From an uncultured Pelagibacteraceae bacterium (GTDB lineage: Bacteria > Pseudomonadota > Alphaproteobacteria > Pelagibacterales > Pelagibacteraceae), in the NCBI GenBank assembly GCA_902589725.1, contig CACITU010000001.1, positions 1 through 64,000 on the forward strand: a DNA stretch of 64,000 bases. The letters run 5' to 3'. The number at the start of each line of letters is the position of its first letter. The stretch's first letter is position 1. Both the position numbers and the translations under genes were made by a program. Positions 8,812 to 16,946 of the stretch are shown here, in pieces. The notes beneath the pieces were generated by a model. The model saw only the letters and a program-made list of their open reading frames with translations, was not told the origin of the DNA and ran no database searches.

Positions 8812-9225
8812 TTACTTAACTTTTTTTAAATATATATAAAATGCTCCTTCCCCTCCATCTTCTATTTTTGCATCCTTAATTTCATTAATTTTATTCATTA
8901 AAGCTAGATTATTTGTAATAAATTCTGGCACTGAATATTTTAAGATACCAAGATCTTTTGAAACATAAGGATCTTTTTCATTATTAGAGTGAAGGCCTTT
9001 TCCGGTTACAACGATTAATTTGTTAACATTTTCTGAGAAGGATTTATTAATAAAATTTTCAACAGTTCTATTAGCCTCATCTAAAGTATAACCATGTAAA
9101 TCTATAGATCTTGTTTTAAAAGTTTTTTTATCACGAAATTTAATATCTTTGTTTTGTATTTTTTCTTTACTATTAATAAAATTTTCCCAATCTTTCTTAT
9201 CTTTATCTGAAATATTATCAGTCAA
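8812..9225 (-). CDS. Smr-domain protein
   Basis: A 137-residue protein with a C-terminal Smr (MutS2-related) domain, a fold with nucleic-acid endonuclease activity in some members. Visible signatures are DLHGYTLDEANRTVENFI and VVTGKGLHS, with the late segment EDGGEGAFYIYLKK. The N-terminal third is a charged linker beginning MTDNISDKDKKDWENF. It abuts the Tim44-like gene with no space, as in many alphaproteobacteria, although mltA, usually between them, is missing here. Confidence 0.9.
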   Translation of the reverse strand: MTDNISDKDKKDWENFINSKEKIQNKDIKFRDKKTFKTRSIDLHGYTLDEANRTVENFINKSFSENVNKLIVVTGKGLHSNNEKDPYVSKDLGILKYSVPEFITNNLALMNKINEIKDAKIEDGGEGAFYIYLKKVK

Positions 9226-9822
9226 TTATGTTAATATATTAACAAGCTGCCAATTAGGATTTGTAGAAGTCATATCTCTAGAGAAAACCCAAGTATCATA
9301 AATTTTTTTAATCTTCTCTGGATCGCCTGATACTATTTTTTTATCTTTATCTCTTATGCATGTAATTACCTCTGCTATAAAATCCACAGTAACATTTAAT
9401 ATTTTACCAATTTTCTTGTGGTCTTTAATTTTTGCCGAGTTCACTCCGATAAAAGTAATTTCTGCGTAATGTCCTCTAGAACTTCGTTCCTTTAAAGCCT
9501 GATTAAATTGATCAAAAACCTCGTTGTTTAAAAGAGATCTACTAGTTGTAATTTTATTATCATTATCACTAAAATCTGTAATTACTGTTTCGTATGCAAT
9601 TTTTGCTCCTTTAAGAAATTCATTTTGTGCATCTTCATCAAAATTTTCATTAGTTTTTTTTGTCTGATCTTGTTTAACAGTTTTTAAAATTTCCTTAAAT
9701 TGTGCTGGAGCTTTACCATCAAATCCTGTTCTTTTACCAAGTATTCCTCTTAATCTGAGGAAGATGAAACCTGCAATCATTGCTAGTAAAATAATATCTA
9801 TGTATTCAAAGCTATAATTCAT
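9226..9822 (-). CDS. Tim44-like domain protein
   Basis: A 198-residue protein with one N-terminal membrane segment (YIDIILLAMIAGFIFLRL) followed by LRGILGKRTGFDG, a short linker and a Tim44-like domain (FLKGAKIAYETVITDFSDND and a C-terminal VFSRDMTSTNPNWQLVNI). Tim44 in mitochondria tethers Hsp70 to the import channel; the bacterial relatives are inner-membrane proteins of uncertain role. The frame is open 12 codons further up, but the start at 9822 fits the family N-terminus. Confidence 0.9.
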   Translation of the reverse strand: MNYSFEYIDIILLAMIAGFIFLRLRGILGKRTGFDGKAPAQFKEILKTVKQDQTKKTNENFDEDAQNEFLKGAKIAYETVITDFSDNDNKITTSRSLLNNEVFDQFNQALKERSSRGHYAEITFIGVNSAKIKDHKKIGKILNVTVDFIAEVITCIRDKDKKIVSGDPEKIKKIYDTWVFSRDMTSTNPNWQLVNILT

Positions 9823-9881
9823 AATCTTAATAGTAATTACTCTGTTGATTAATTTCAACTAGCAATTTAGATTGAGGACAA

Positions 9882-10307
9882 ATGAACACAATTTTATTAG
9901 CAATAATTTTAATTCCAATAATTGAAATCTATCTATTAATTAAAATTGGCTCACAAATAGGGGCAATTACAACAATTTTACTAATTTTTACAACTGCAAT
10001 AGTAGGTGTTTACTACGCAAAATATGAAGGACTTAACACTCTTAAGTCAGGTTTTTTGCAATTAAGCAAAAATGAAACACCTGCTTATGAAGTAATTTCT
10101 GGAGCTGCAATAGCTTTTGCAGCATTACTTTTGATTATCCCAGGATTTGCAACTGATGTTTTGGGTTTTTTATTAATCTTTCCATTAACTAGAAAACTAA
10201 TATTTAGTAATTTATCAAAAAAATTTAATCATAAAAAAAAGAGCAATAATGATTTTATTGATGGAGAGTATGAAGATATAGAAGATGACCATGACAGAAA
10301 AATTTAA
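9882..10307 (+). CDS. fxsA: FxsA-family membrane protein
   Basis: A 141-residue inner-membrane protein with several hydrophobic segments and the family pattern LIPIIEIYLLIKIGSQIGAITT, then AIVGVYYAKYEGLNTL and LLIIPGFATDVLGFLLIFP. The tail is acidic and soluble. In E. coli FxsA overproduction counters F-plasmid phage exclusion; its normal role is unclear. It overlaps secB by 23 bases. Confidence 0.93.
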   Translation: MNTILLAIILIPIIEIYLLIKIGSQIGAITTILLIFTTAIVGVYYAKYEGLNTLKSGFLQLSKNETPAYEVISGAAIAFAALLLIIPGFATDVLGFLLIFPLTRKLIFSNLSKKFNHKKKSNNDFIDGEYEDIEDDHDRKI

Positions 10308-10713
10308 AATTTTAGGTCAATATATTAAAGATATGTCAAGTGAGACACCTGACGTTGAAACATTTCTATTTGTTAAAGATAATATTTCAAAATATCAGCT
10401 TGGTATAGACATTACATCCAAAGCAATAAAAAATAAAATGATTGAAATTCATACAACTTTTAAATTTCAGGATAAAGAAAATAATAAAAAAACATCACAT
10501 TTTGAAATTATTTACGCAACAATAATAAAAGTTGACGACGATGTTAAGGAAAAAAAAGAGCTTGAAAAAATAATTCTATGTGATGTTCAAAATAAAATTT
10601 ATCCTCATTTAGAAAAATGTTTTTTAAATCTCCTCCATAATTCTGGATATGATGGTATCAATTTTGACAAGAAGGTTGATTTTGAAAATTTGTATAATCA
10701 AAAATTTAATTAA
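10285..10713 (+). CDS. secB: Export chaperone SecB
   Basis: Tetrameric cytosolic chaperone that holds precursors for SecA. The 142-residue sequence retains IKDMSSETPDVETF (family IKDLSFENP), the beta-rich core HFEIIYATIIKV, the ILCDVQNKIYPHLEKCFLNL segment (family ECPxLLFPFaRq) and the final GYDGINFDKKVDFENLYNQ. It is a divergent SecB, but the position beside fxsA and dnaQ is the alphaproteobacterial one. Two starts (10285 and 10291) are possible. It shares a TTAA stop with dnaQ (10710-10713). Confidence 0.88.
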   Translation: MTMTEKFKILGQYIKDMSSETPDVETFLFVKDNISKYQLGIDITSKAIKNKMIEIHTTFKFQDKENNKKTSHFEIIYATIIKVDDDVKEKKELEKIILCDVQNKIYPHLEKCFLNLLHNSGYDGINFDKKVDFENLYNQKFN

Positions 10714-11372
10714 AAAAAATTTTTTTTTAGATTTTGATTTAAATATTCTTTATGTTTTTTTAATTCCTCAACAGATGGTTTTATTACTTTTTTAAAATAT
10801 GAGTTATCTGTATCATTTAATTCTAAATTATCTTTATTTATACTTGATAAATCAAATGTAGGTTCTTTTTGGTCAATTAGGTTAATGTATACTTTTGTAA
10901 GTAGATCACAATCTATCAAAGCAGTGTGATGAACCCTTCTAGAATTATCAATCCTATACCTCTTACAAAGCGCATCAAGGCTTACTTGGGACCCGGGATA
11001 TTTGTTTCTTGCAAGTGTCAAGGTGTCTACAATTTCATTTTCAATTGCTTTTTTTTCCAATAATTTAAGTTCATTGTTTAAATGAGAAAGATCAAATTCT
11101 GCATTATGAATAATTAATTTTTTATTTTGAATAAAATTTAAAAATTGCTCGCTAATTTCGCTAAATTTTTTTTGCTTTGATAAAAATTCGTCTGAATATC
11201 CATGCACTTTAAATGCTTTTTCAGAAACTTTTCTCTCTGGATTTAAATAACAATGAAATTTATTTTTAGTTGGAATTAAATTATCTAATTCTATACACCC
11301 AATTTCAACTATTCTATGCCCTTCTTTAACAGATATTCCAGTAGTTTCTGTATCTAAAACAATTTCTAGCAT
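10710..11372 (-). CDS. dnaQ: DNA polymerase III epsilon subunit (proofreading exonuclease)
   Basis: 3'-5' exonuclease of the replicase. The 220-residue protein has the DEDDh motifs: ExoI VLDTETTG with Asp7 and Glu9, ExoII IHNAEFDLSHLN, and ExoIII HHTALIDCDLL with the His and Asp. The C-terminal part that contacts the polymerase is short. It follows coaE directly (11372/11373), in the leftward block leading away from the predicted origin. Confidence 0.96.
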   Translation of the reverse strand: MLEIVLDTETTGISVKEGHRIVEIGCIELDNLIPTKNKFHCYLNPERKVSEKAFKVHGYSDEFLSKQKKFSEISEQFLNFIQNKKLIIHNAEFDLSHLNNELKLLEKKAIENEIVDTLTLARNKYPGSQVSLDALCKRYRIDNSRRVHHTALIDCDLLTKVYINLIDQKEPTFDLSSINKDNLELNDTDNSYFKKVIKPSVEELKKHKEYLNQNLKKNFF

Positions 11373-11942
11373 TTATGATATTTTACTTAAAATATTTTGT
11401 ATGTCCCTCTTAATATTTTTTTTTGTATAATTGTTTTTAATTATAAAATTTGATTTTTTTTTCTTGTAATCAAGTGGCAGTTGAATTTCTTTAAGTTTAC
11501 TAAAAAGTTTCTTATTGAAGTTTTTTCGTTTTTTAATTCTTTTTGAAATATCTGATTTCTTTGCTTGAATAAAAACTAAAAAAAAATTTTTTTTGTAAAT
11601 TTTATTTTCTAATAATAAAGGAATATCCAAAATAACAAATTTTTTCTTTTTGTTTTTGAAAAGAAACAAATTCATTTGCTTTCTAACCAATGGATGAACT
11701 ATTCGGTTTACTTTATAAATATTTTTTTTGTTTGCTAATATCGCATTCATTAATTCAGTTTTATTTACTGGGAATGATTTTATGTATTTGGGTAGCTTGT
11801 ACTTTAATTTTCTAAAACAGTATTTACTATTTTTATAAATTTTAGTTACCTCATTATCTGCATTAAAGACTGGATATCCGAACAGTTTTGCAACATAACT
11901 TTTGCCAGATCCGATATCACCCACAATTCCAATTATAATCAT
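11373..11942 (-). CDS. coaE: Dephospho-CoA kinase
   Basis: Phosphorylates dephospho-CoA, the last step of CoA synthesis. The 189-residue protein has Walker A GDIGSGKSYVAKLFG, the substrate motif NADNEVTKIY and the middle ILDIPLLLENKIY. The C-terminal half is unusually lysine-rich. The start overlaps the aroE stop as TAATG. Confidence 0.95.
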   Translation of the reverse strand: MIIIGIVGDIGSGKSYVAKLFGYPVFNADNEVTKIYKNSKYCFRKLKYKLPKYIKSFPVNKTELMNAILANKKNIYKVNRIVHPLVRKQMNLFLFKNKKKKFVILDIPLLLENKIYKKNFFLVFIQAKKSDISKRIKKRKNFNKKLFSKLKEIQLPLDYKKKKSNFIIKNNYTKKNIKRDIQNILSKIS

Positions 11943-12781
11943 TAATCTAATAATTTAATTACTTCCTGATCAATTTTTGGACTAACCCCCGTCCACTTTT
12001 TAAAAGCTAGATGAGCTTGCCACAAAAACATCATTTTACCATTCATTGTCTTGTTTTCCCTTATTCTAGCTTCTTTAAGAAAATTTGTTTCTTTAGGGTT
12101 ATAAATCAAATCATAAAACAAAGCTTCTTTATTGTTGTTATAATCGCTAAAATCAAAATCTAATTTCTCATCTCTTGTTAAACCCACGCTTGTTGTATTT
12201 ATTATTAAATCACATAACTCGCTCTTTTCTCCCCAATCTATAATTTCTATTGTGTCTTTATTCATTTGATAAAAATCAATAGCCTTATCCCAAAATTTTT
12301 TTAATTCTTCTGCCTTACTTCTTGTTCTGTTAGACAAATAAATCTTTTCTGCTCCATCTGCTCTTATGAAACTTGATAAAATTGAAGGTGTAACACCTCC
12401 TGCCCCGATTATAAAAACTTTTTTATTTTTAAAATCCCATTCATTTTCCTCCAAACTAATTTCGAAACCCTCTTGGTCTGTATTGTATCCTACAACTTTG
12501 TCATTTTCTTTTACCAAAGTGTTTACAGATTTAGTAAATTGAACTTCATGTGGAGCTGTGTCTATTAAGTCAAAGATTTCTCTTTTAAATGGAACCGTTA
12601 CGTTAACACCTTTGATTTCATCATTTTTAATTTGTTCAACAATTTTTTTTAAATCTTTTTTCTCAACCTTTTTTTTCTCATAAATTGAGTCAAGAAATTT
12701 ATACTTTTTAAACCAATAATTATGCAATAACGGGGACAGGGAGTGTGCTATGGGGTTCCCAATTACTAAATATTTATTCAT
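11942..12781 (-). CDS. aroE: Shikimate dehydrogenase
   Basis: NADPH-dependent reduction of 3-dehydroshikimate in aromatic amino acid synthesis. The 279-residue protein starts MNKYLVIGNPIAHSLSPLLH (family GxPixHSxSPxxHN), with catalytic Lys in NVTVPFKRE, the NADP loop IGAGGVTPSI followed by NRTRSKAEEL, and NTTSVGL. It overlaps maf by eight bases. Confidence 0.96.
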   Translation of the reverse strand: MNKYLVIGNPIAHSLSPLLHNYWFKKYKFLDSIYEKKKVEKKDLKKIVEQIKNDEIKGVNVTVPFKREIFDLIDTAPHEVQFTKSVNTLVKENDKVVGYNTDQEGFEISLEENEWDFKNKKVFIIGAGGVTPSILSSFIRADGAEKIYLSNRTRSKAEELKKFWDKAIDFYQMNKDTIEIIDWGEKSELCDLIINTTSVGLTRDEKLDFDFSDYNNNKEALFYDLIYNPKETNFLKEARIRENKTMNGKMMFLWQAHLAFKKWTGVSPKIDQEVIKLLD

Positions 12782-13361
12782 AATTTTTCAAATATTCCTT
12801 AATTTTGTCAACAGGAAGGCCCATAATTGTATTTTCGTCCCCTTCTATTTTAGAAAATAAATTTTTTCCCTCACCCTCAACTTGATAAACATTATAAGCA
12901 TATAAGGTTTCGTCGGATATTTTTGCCAAATAATTCTTTAACTCATTTTCAGAAAAATTTTTCATAGTAAGTTTAGCTTTATCAGTATGATTCCAGATCA
13001 TATTGCCATTTTTAGAAATACAAACAGAACTTATTAAGTGATGAACTTTTCCATTTAACTTTCTCAAAATAGTCATTGCCTCATCTCTATTTTCTGGTTT
13101 CGATATTAATTTTCCCTCTAAATCTATAACACTATCAGCGCCTAAGACTATTTGATCAATTCTCCTTGAGCTAACTTTATTTGCTTTAAGTTCAGCTAAA
13201 TTTTTCGAGATAATTTCGGGTGTTGCTTTTTCTTTGATTAAGCTTTCTTTTACTATATCTTCATCAACATTAGAATGTTCTACTATACTATCAACATTGT
13301 TTTTATCTAATATATCTTTTCTAACTTTACTTTTAGAGGCAAGGATTATTTTATTTAGCAT
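12774..13361 (-). CDS. maf: Maf-family nucleoside triphosphate pyrophosphatase
   Basis: Hydrolyses non-canonical or modified NTPs to monophosphates. The 195-residue protein shows the N-terminal ILASKSKVRKDILD, LGADSVIDLEGKLISKP with the catalytic Asp, and the late EGEGKNLFSKIEGDENTIMGLPVD. The exact substrate class cannot be read from the sequence. It overlaps the PPDK regulator gene by 11 bases. Confidence 0.95.
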   Translation of the reverse strand: MLNKIILASKSKVRKDILDKNNVDSIVEHSNVDEDIVKESLIKEKATPEIISKNLAELKANKVSSRRIDQIVLGADSVIDLEGKLISKPENRDEAMTILRKLNGKVHHLISSVCISKNGNMIWNHTDKAKLTMKNFSENELKNYLAKISDETLYAYNVYQVEGEGKNLFSKIEGDENTIMGLPVDKIKEYLKNYE

Positions 13362-14178
13362 TATTTGAGTAAATTTCGTGGATTTTAATTATGGAAGCTG
13401 CGGTTTCTTCAACTGATTTCCTGGTAACATCTATAAGAGGCCATTTATATTTTTGAAATGTTTTTTTAGCATCTAACACTTCTTTTTGAATATTTTCTAA
13501 ATTAGTATATTTAAAGTTTTCATTTTCTCTTAAAGAGCTCATCCTATTTTTCCTTAAATCGGCCAATCTTTCAGGCTCTGTACTTAACCCAACAACACAT
13601 GTGAGTTGAGGATTCTTTTTTAATTGCTCAGGTAGAGAATTTTCATTTACTAAAGGAATATTTGATGTTTTAAAACCCTTGTTTGCAAGATAAATAGATG
13701 TCGGGGTCTTGCTTGTTCTGCTCACTCCCACAAGAATAATGTCCGATTGATCAACTTCGTTTATTAAATTTCCATCATCATGATTCATGGTAAATTGAAT
13801 CGCTTCAATTCTATCATAATATTCATCATTAAGAATATGCTGTCCACTAGGTTCATGTGTTGCTTTTTGATTAAGGATTTTAGAAAAATTTAAAATCAGG
13901 TTTCCTAAAACACCAAAACACGGAATTTTTTTATTTGCACTCACATTAGCCAAGTATTTAGCTAAATTATTATCTACTATAGTGTACAAAATTATAGAAT
14001 TTTTATTTTTTTCTGCTTCTTCTAAAATTTTTAATATTTGGTTTTCCGTTCTAGTAAAGGAGTATGAATGAACTTTATATTCAATGTTTAAAAATTGTGC
14101 CTTTAAAGCTAAAAATATTCTATCTAGGGTTTCACCGGTGGAATCAGATATTAAATATATTTTATATGTATTAGTCAT
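13351..14178 (-). CDS. Pyruvate, phosphate dikinase (or PEP synthase) regulatory protein
   Basis: Bifunctional kinase/phosphorylase family (formerly DUF299) that controls PPDK or PEP synthase by threonine phosphorylation. The 275-residue protein has the N-terminal YLISDSTGETLDR and the nucleotide loop GVSRTSKT at residues 151-158. Neither target gene is in the window. It is the first gene left of the predicted origin; its homologue flanks the origin in Caulobacter and Rickettsia. The 267-base spacer to hemE holds its promoter, if any. Confidence 0.93.
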   Translation of the reverse strand: MTNTYKIYLISDSTGETLDRIFLALKAQFLNIEYKVHSYSFTRTENQILKILEEAEKNKNSIILYTIVDNNLAKYLANVSANKKIPCFGVLGNLILNFSKILNQKATHEPSGQHILNDEYYDRIEAIQFTMNHDDGNLINEVDQSDIILVGVSRTSKTPTSIYLANKGFKTSNIPLVNENSLPEQLKKNPQLTCVVGLSTEPERLADLRKNRMSSLRENENFKYTNLENIQKEVLDAKKTFQKYKWPLIDVTRKSVEETAASIIKIHEIYSNNAK

Positions 14179-14262
14179 GAATAAATTGTTATTAAATTTG
14201 TATTATTTTAATAAATTTTAACAATTTTATATTTTTCAAATTAAGCTTGTAAAACCTACTAT

Positions 14263-14271
14263 TTATCCACA
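14263..14271 (+). promoter_or_regulatory. DnaA box, perfect consensus
   Basis: TTATCCACA, the high-affinity DnaA 9-mer, inside the non-coding region left of hemE. It is the only exact copy I noticed in this spacer. Confidence 0.75.
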
Positions 14272-14348
14272 ATAATAATAAATAGTCTGAAACAATCCAC
14301 AAAAATTAACATTATTTAAAAAGCTTCATTTTAAACAATTTTACTTAC

Positions 14349-14363
14349 TTAAGATGTTATTAA
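14349..14363. promoter_or_regulatory. CtrA-like site TTAA-N7-TTAA
   Basis: TTAA at 14349-14352 and again at 14360-14363 with seven bases between, the CtrA recognition pattern that represses the Caulobacter origin. In DNA this AT-rich, one chance copy in a 267-base spacer is quite possible. Confidence 0.3.
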
Positions 14364-14445
14364 ACTGTTAATATTATGTTTATAAAAATTAATCACCTTT
14401 AATCACAGGATATATTACAACTACAATAATTAAAAAAGATTATTT

Positions 14446-15447
14446 ATGAAACCATTACATAAAGTGATAATTGAAAAAAATTGCTCATTTAATCCTATAT
14501 GGATTATGAGACAAGCAGGAAGATACTTGCCTGAATTTAGAGAAATTAGAAAAAAAAATCCTAATTTTATAAATTTATGTCTAAATTATGATTTGTCATC
14601 AGAAATAACTTTACAACCTTTAAAAAGATTTAATTTAGATGCCGCAATTATATTTTCGGATATTTTGATGTTGCCCTATGGACTGGGACAAAAAGTAGAA
14701 TTCGAAAAAAATTTTGGTCCGAAGTTAGGAGAATTAGATTTAAATAAAATTTCTAAAATTGATGAAGTCGATTTTGTTGAAAAAATCCATCCAATTTATA
14801 AGGCAATTAAAAAAGTTAGCTTAGATCCAAGCCTAGATAATAAAAATATAATTGGTTTTGTTGGTGCCCCATGGACATTACTGGTATATATGATTAATCA
14901 ACAATCACCTAAAAAGAAATTAAAAGAAAATTTTTTTAAAGATGAATATTTAATAAATAGGATTTTACTGATTATTGAAAAATTTCTAAAGTTTCATATC
15001 AAGAATCAAATTGATAATGGTGCGAATGTTATCCAAATTTTTGATAGTTGGGCAGGTTTATTAGAAGAGAAAGATTTACCAAATTATGTTTACACACCTA
15101 CTTTAAATTTAGTTAATTATATTAAGTCTTTAAAAATACCTGTTATATGTTTCCCAAGGGAAATAAAAAACTATAAAGAGTTCTGTGATATTGTTAAACC
15201 TGATGCTATTAGTATTGATTATAATGTTGATCCTAAAAAGATACTCAAGGATGTTCAAATACCCATACAAGGTGGATTAGATCCTAAAATTCTTCTAAGT
15301 GATTATAAAAATTTAAAAAAAGAAGCATCTAAATATTTAGATATTTTCAAAGATCATCCATATATATTTAATCTTGGGCATGGTATCTTGCCCGAAACCA
15401 ATCCAGAAATGGTTGAAAATTTAATAAAGATAGTAAAAAACTACTAA
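14446..15447 (+). CDS. hemE: Uroporphyrinogen decarboxylase HemE
   Basis: Converts uroporphyrinogen III to coproporphyrinogen III. The 333-residue protein has the signature PIWIMRQAGRYLPEFREIR near residue 17, the IIFSDILMLPYGLG segment with the catalytic Asp, and GFVGAPWTLLVYMI. It is the first gene right of the predicted origin and overlaps hemH as TAATG, so the haem genes are co-transcribed. Confidence 0.97.
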   Translation: MKPLHKVIIEKNCSFNPIWIMRQAGRYLPEFREIRKKNPNFINLCLNYDLSSEITLQPLKRFNLDAAIIFSDILMLPYGLGQKVEFEKNFGPKLGELDLNKISKIDEVDFVEKIHPIYKAIKKVSLDPSLDNKNIIGFVGAPWTLLVYMINQQSPKKKLKENFFKDEYLINRILLIIEKFLKFHIKNQIDNGANVIQIFDSWAGLLEEKDLPNYVYTPTLNLVNYIKSLKIPVICFPREIKNYKEFCDIVKPDAISIDYNVDPKKILKDVQIPIQGGLDPKILLSDYKNLKKEASKYLDIFKDHPYIFNLGHGILPETNPEMVENLIKIVKNY

Positions 15448-16442
15448 TGATTGAAAAAAACCATCCTTCTATAAAATATGGTAAAACAGGAGTTCTTATA
15501 ATCAATCTAGGCACACCTGACTCAACCAAATGGACCGACATAAGAAAATATTTAAAAGAATTTCTTTCTGATAGAAGAGTTATTGAGGTTAATCCAATAA
15601 TATGGCAAATAATTTTAAATCTGTTCATTCTAAATTTTAGACCTTCGAAGACAGCAAAAGCTTACAAAGAAATTTGGATGAAAGAAGAAAACGTGTCTCC
15701 ACTTCTTTATTACACAAAAAAACAGACTGAAAAAATTTCAAACTTATTATCAAAAGATGACTTAATTATAGATTTTGCAATGAGGTATGGAAATCCTTCT
15801 ATTAAAAGCAAGATCCATAAATTACATAAGATGGGTTGTGAAAATTTAGTTATTTTGCCTTTATATCCCCAGTATGCAGCGGCCACAACGGCGACGGTAT
15901 GTGATGAAGTTTACAGAACTTTAATGAAAATGAGATGGCAACCTTCTTTAAAGATAATACCTCATTACGACTCTGAACCGCTTTATATAGAAGCTCTTGT
16001 GAATTCAATTAGAAGCAAAATAAATGAGATAGATTGGAAACCTGATTTAATTCTTGCCTCCTATCACGGAATACCAAAAAAATATTTTGATAAAGGTGAC
16101 CCTTATCATTGTTATTGTCATAAAACCACAAGGCTTCTTTCAGAAAAGTTCAATTCAATTAAAATGAAAACTACGTTTCAGTCAAGATTTGGTCCGCAGG
16201 AATGGCTCCAACCTTATACTGATAAAACTCTAGAAAATTTGCCTAAAGAAGGAATTAAAAATGTTCTTACTATTTGTCCAGGTTTTTCATCAGACTGCGT
16301 GGAAACTTTAGAAGAAATTTTAATTCAAGGCAAAGACAGCTTTATTAGTTCTGGGGGAAAAAATTTTGACATGGTTCCTTGTTTAAATGACAGAGAAGAT
16401 CATATCGTTTTGTTAAAGACTTTAATTGAGAGAAATATTTGA
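15447..16442 (+). CDS. hemH: Ferrochelatase HemH
   Basis: Inserts ferrous iron into protoporphyrin IX, the last haem step. The 331-residue sequence shows GVLIINLGTPDS at the N-terminus, the LPLYPQYAAATTAT segment, LILASYHGIPKKYFDKGDPY with the metal-binding His, and SRFGPQEWLQPYTDKTL, with VLTICPGFSSDCVETLEEI near the end. All are standard for bacterial ferrochelatase. Confidence 0.97.
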   Translation: MIEKNHPSIKYGKTGVLIINLGTPDSTKWTDIRKYLKEFLSDRRVIEVNPIIWQIILNLFILNFRPSKTAKAYKEIWMKEENVSPLLYYTKKQTEKISNLLSKDDLIIDFAMRYGNPSIKSKIHKLHKMGCENLVILPLYPQYAAATTATVCDEVYRTLMKMRWQPSLKIIPHYDSEPLYIEALVNSIRSKINEIDWKPDLILASYHGIPKKYFDKGDPYHCYCHKTTRLLSEKFNSIKMKTTFQSRFGPQEWLQPYTDKTLENLPKEGIKNVLTICPGFSSDCVETLEEILIQGKDSFISSGGKNFDMVPCLNDREDHIVLLKTLIERNI

Positions 16443-16445
16443 TAG

Positions 16446-16880
16446 ATGAACGCCTACCTACTCTTTAAATCTTTGCATTTAATTGCAGTTATTTCTTGGA
16501 TGGCTGGCCTTTTATATCTTCCAAGAATTTTTGTTTATCATGTTGAAAATAAAGAAAAAAAAGAAGCAACAGATATTTTTGAGGTAATGGAAAGAAGACT
16601 ATTTTATTACATCATGCGACCCGCAATGATTTTTACATGGGTATTTGGTTTAGTAATTATATACCTCAATGGGATTGAAATTTTCTCACATTTATGGTTT
16701 CAAATTAAAATTGTCTTAGTAATTTTTTTATCAGCATATAACGATTATTTGGGCAGATGCCTTAATTCGTTAAAAGACTCCACAAATACCCGGTCTGCTA
16801 AATTTTTCAGAATTATCAACGAAATACCAACTGTAATTTTGATTATCGTAGTATTTTTGGCTATTTTTAAGCCAATCTAG
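16446..16880 (+). CDS. hemJ: Protoporphyrinogen oxidase HemJ
   Basis: Oxidises protoporphyrinogen IX to protoporphyrin IX in the inner membrane. The 144-residue protein has four hydrophobic segments; the N-terminal segment AYLLFKSLHLIAVISWMAGL contains the conserved His, and RLFYYIMRPAMIFTWVFGL and WFQIKIVLVIFLSAYNDYLG follow. Its place three bases after hemH supports the HemJ role and makes hemE-hemH-hemJ one unit. Confidence 0.94.
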   Translation: MNAYLLFKSLHLIAVISWMAGLLYLPRIFVYHVENKEKKEATDIFEVMERRLFYYIMRPAMIFTWVFGLVIIYLNGIEIFSHLWFQIKIVLVIFLSAYNDYLGRCLNSLKDSTNTRSAKFFRIINEIPTVILIIVVFLAIFKPI

Positions 16881-16882
16881 GG

Positions 16883-16910
16883 TTGAAAAAACAATTCTAG
16901 TATATATATT
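16883..16910 (+). promoter_or_regulatory. Candidate promoter of rho
   Basis: TTGAAA (16883-16888), 16 bases, TATATT (16905-16910), a fair match to the vegetative promoter. It is followed by the interrupted palindrome GATAAG-TC-CTTATC (16921-16934) in the leader of rho. AT-rich DNA makes such matches common. Confidence 0.4.
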
Positions 16911-16946
16911 ATTATCAATCGATAAGTCCTTATCAAAATAATAATC

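Larger units (their letters stand above)
14179..14445. other. oriC: Predicted chromosomal replication origin (oriC)
   Basis: A 267-base non-coding, very AT-rich segment between the leftward PPDK-regulator gene and rightward hemE. It holds a perfect DnaA box (14263-14271), a second near-match CAATCCACA (14293-14301), a long almost G/C-free stretch (14180-14245) suited to unwinding, and a TTAA-N7-TTAA motif. In Caulobacter and Rickettsia the origin lies in exactly this gene context. Genes on both sides mostly point away from it, and parS/parAB lie 7-10 kb to the right. Origin function is inferred. Confidence 0.78.
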
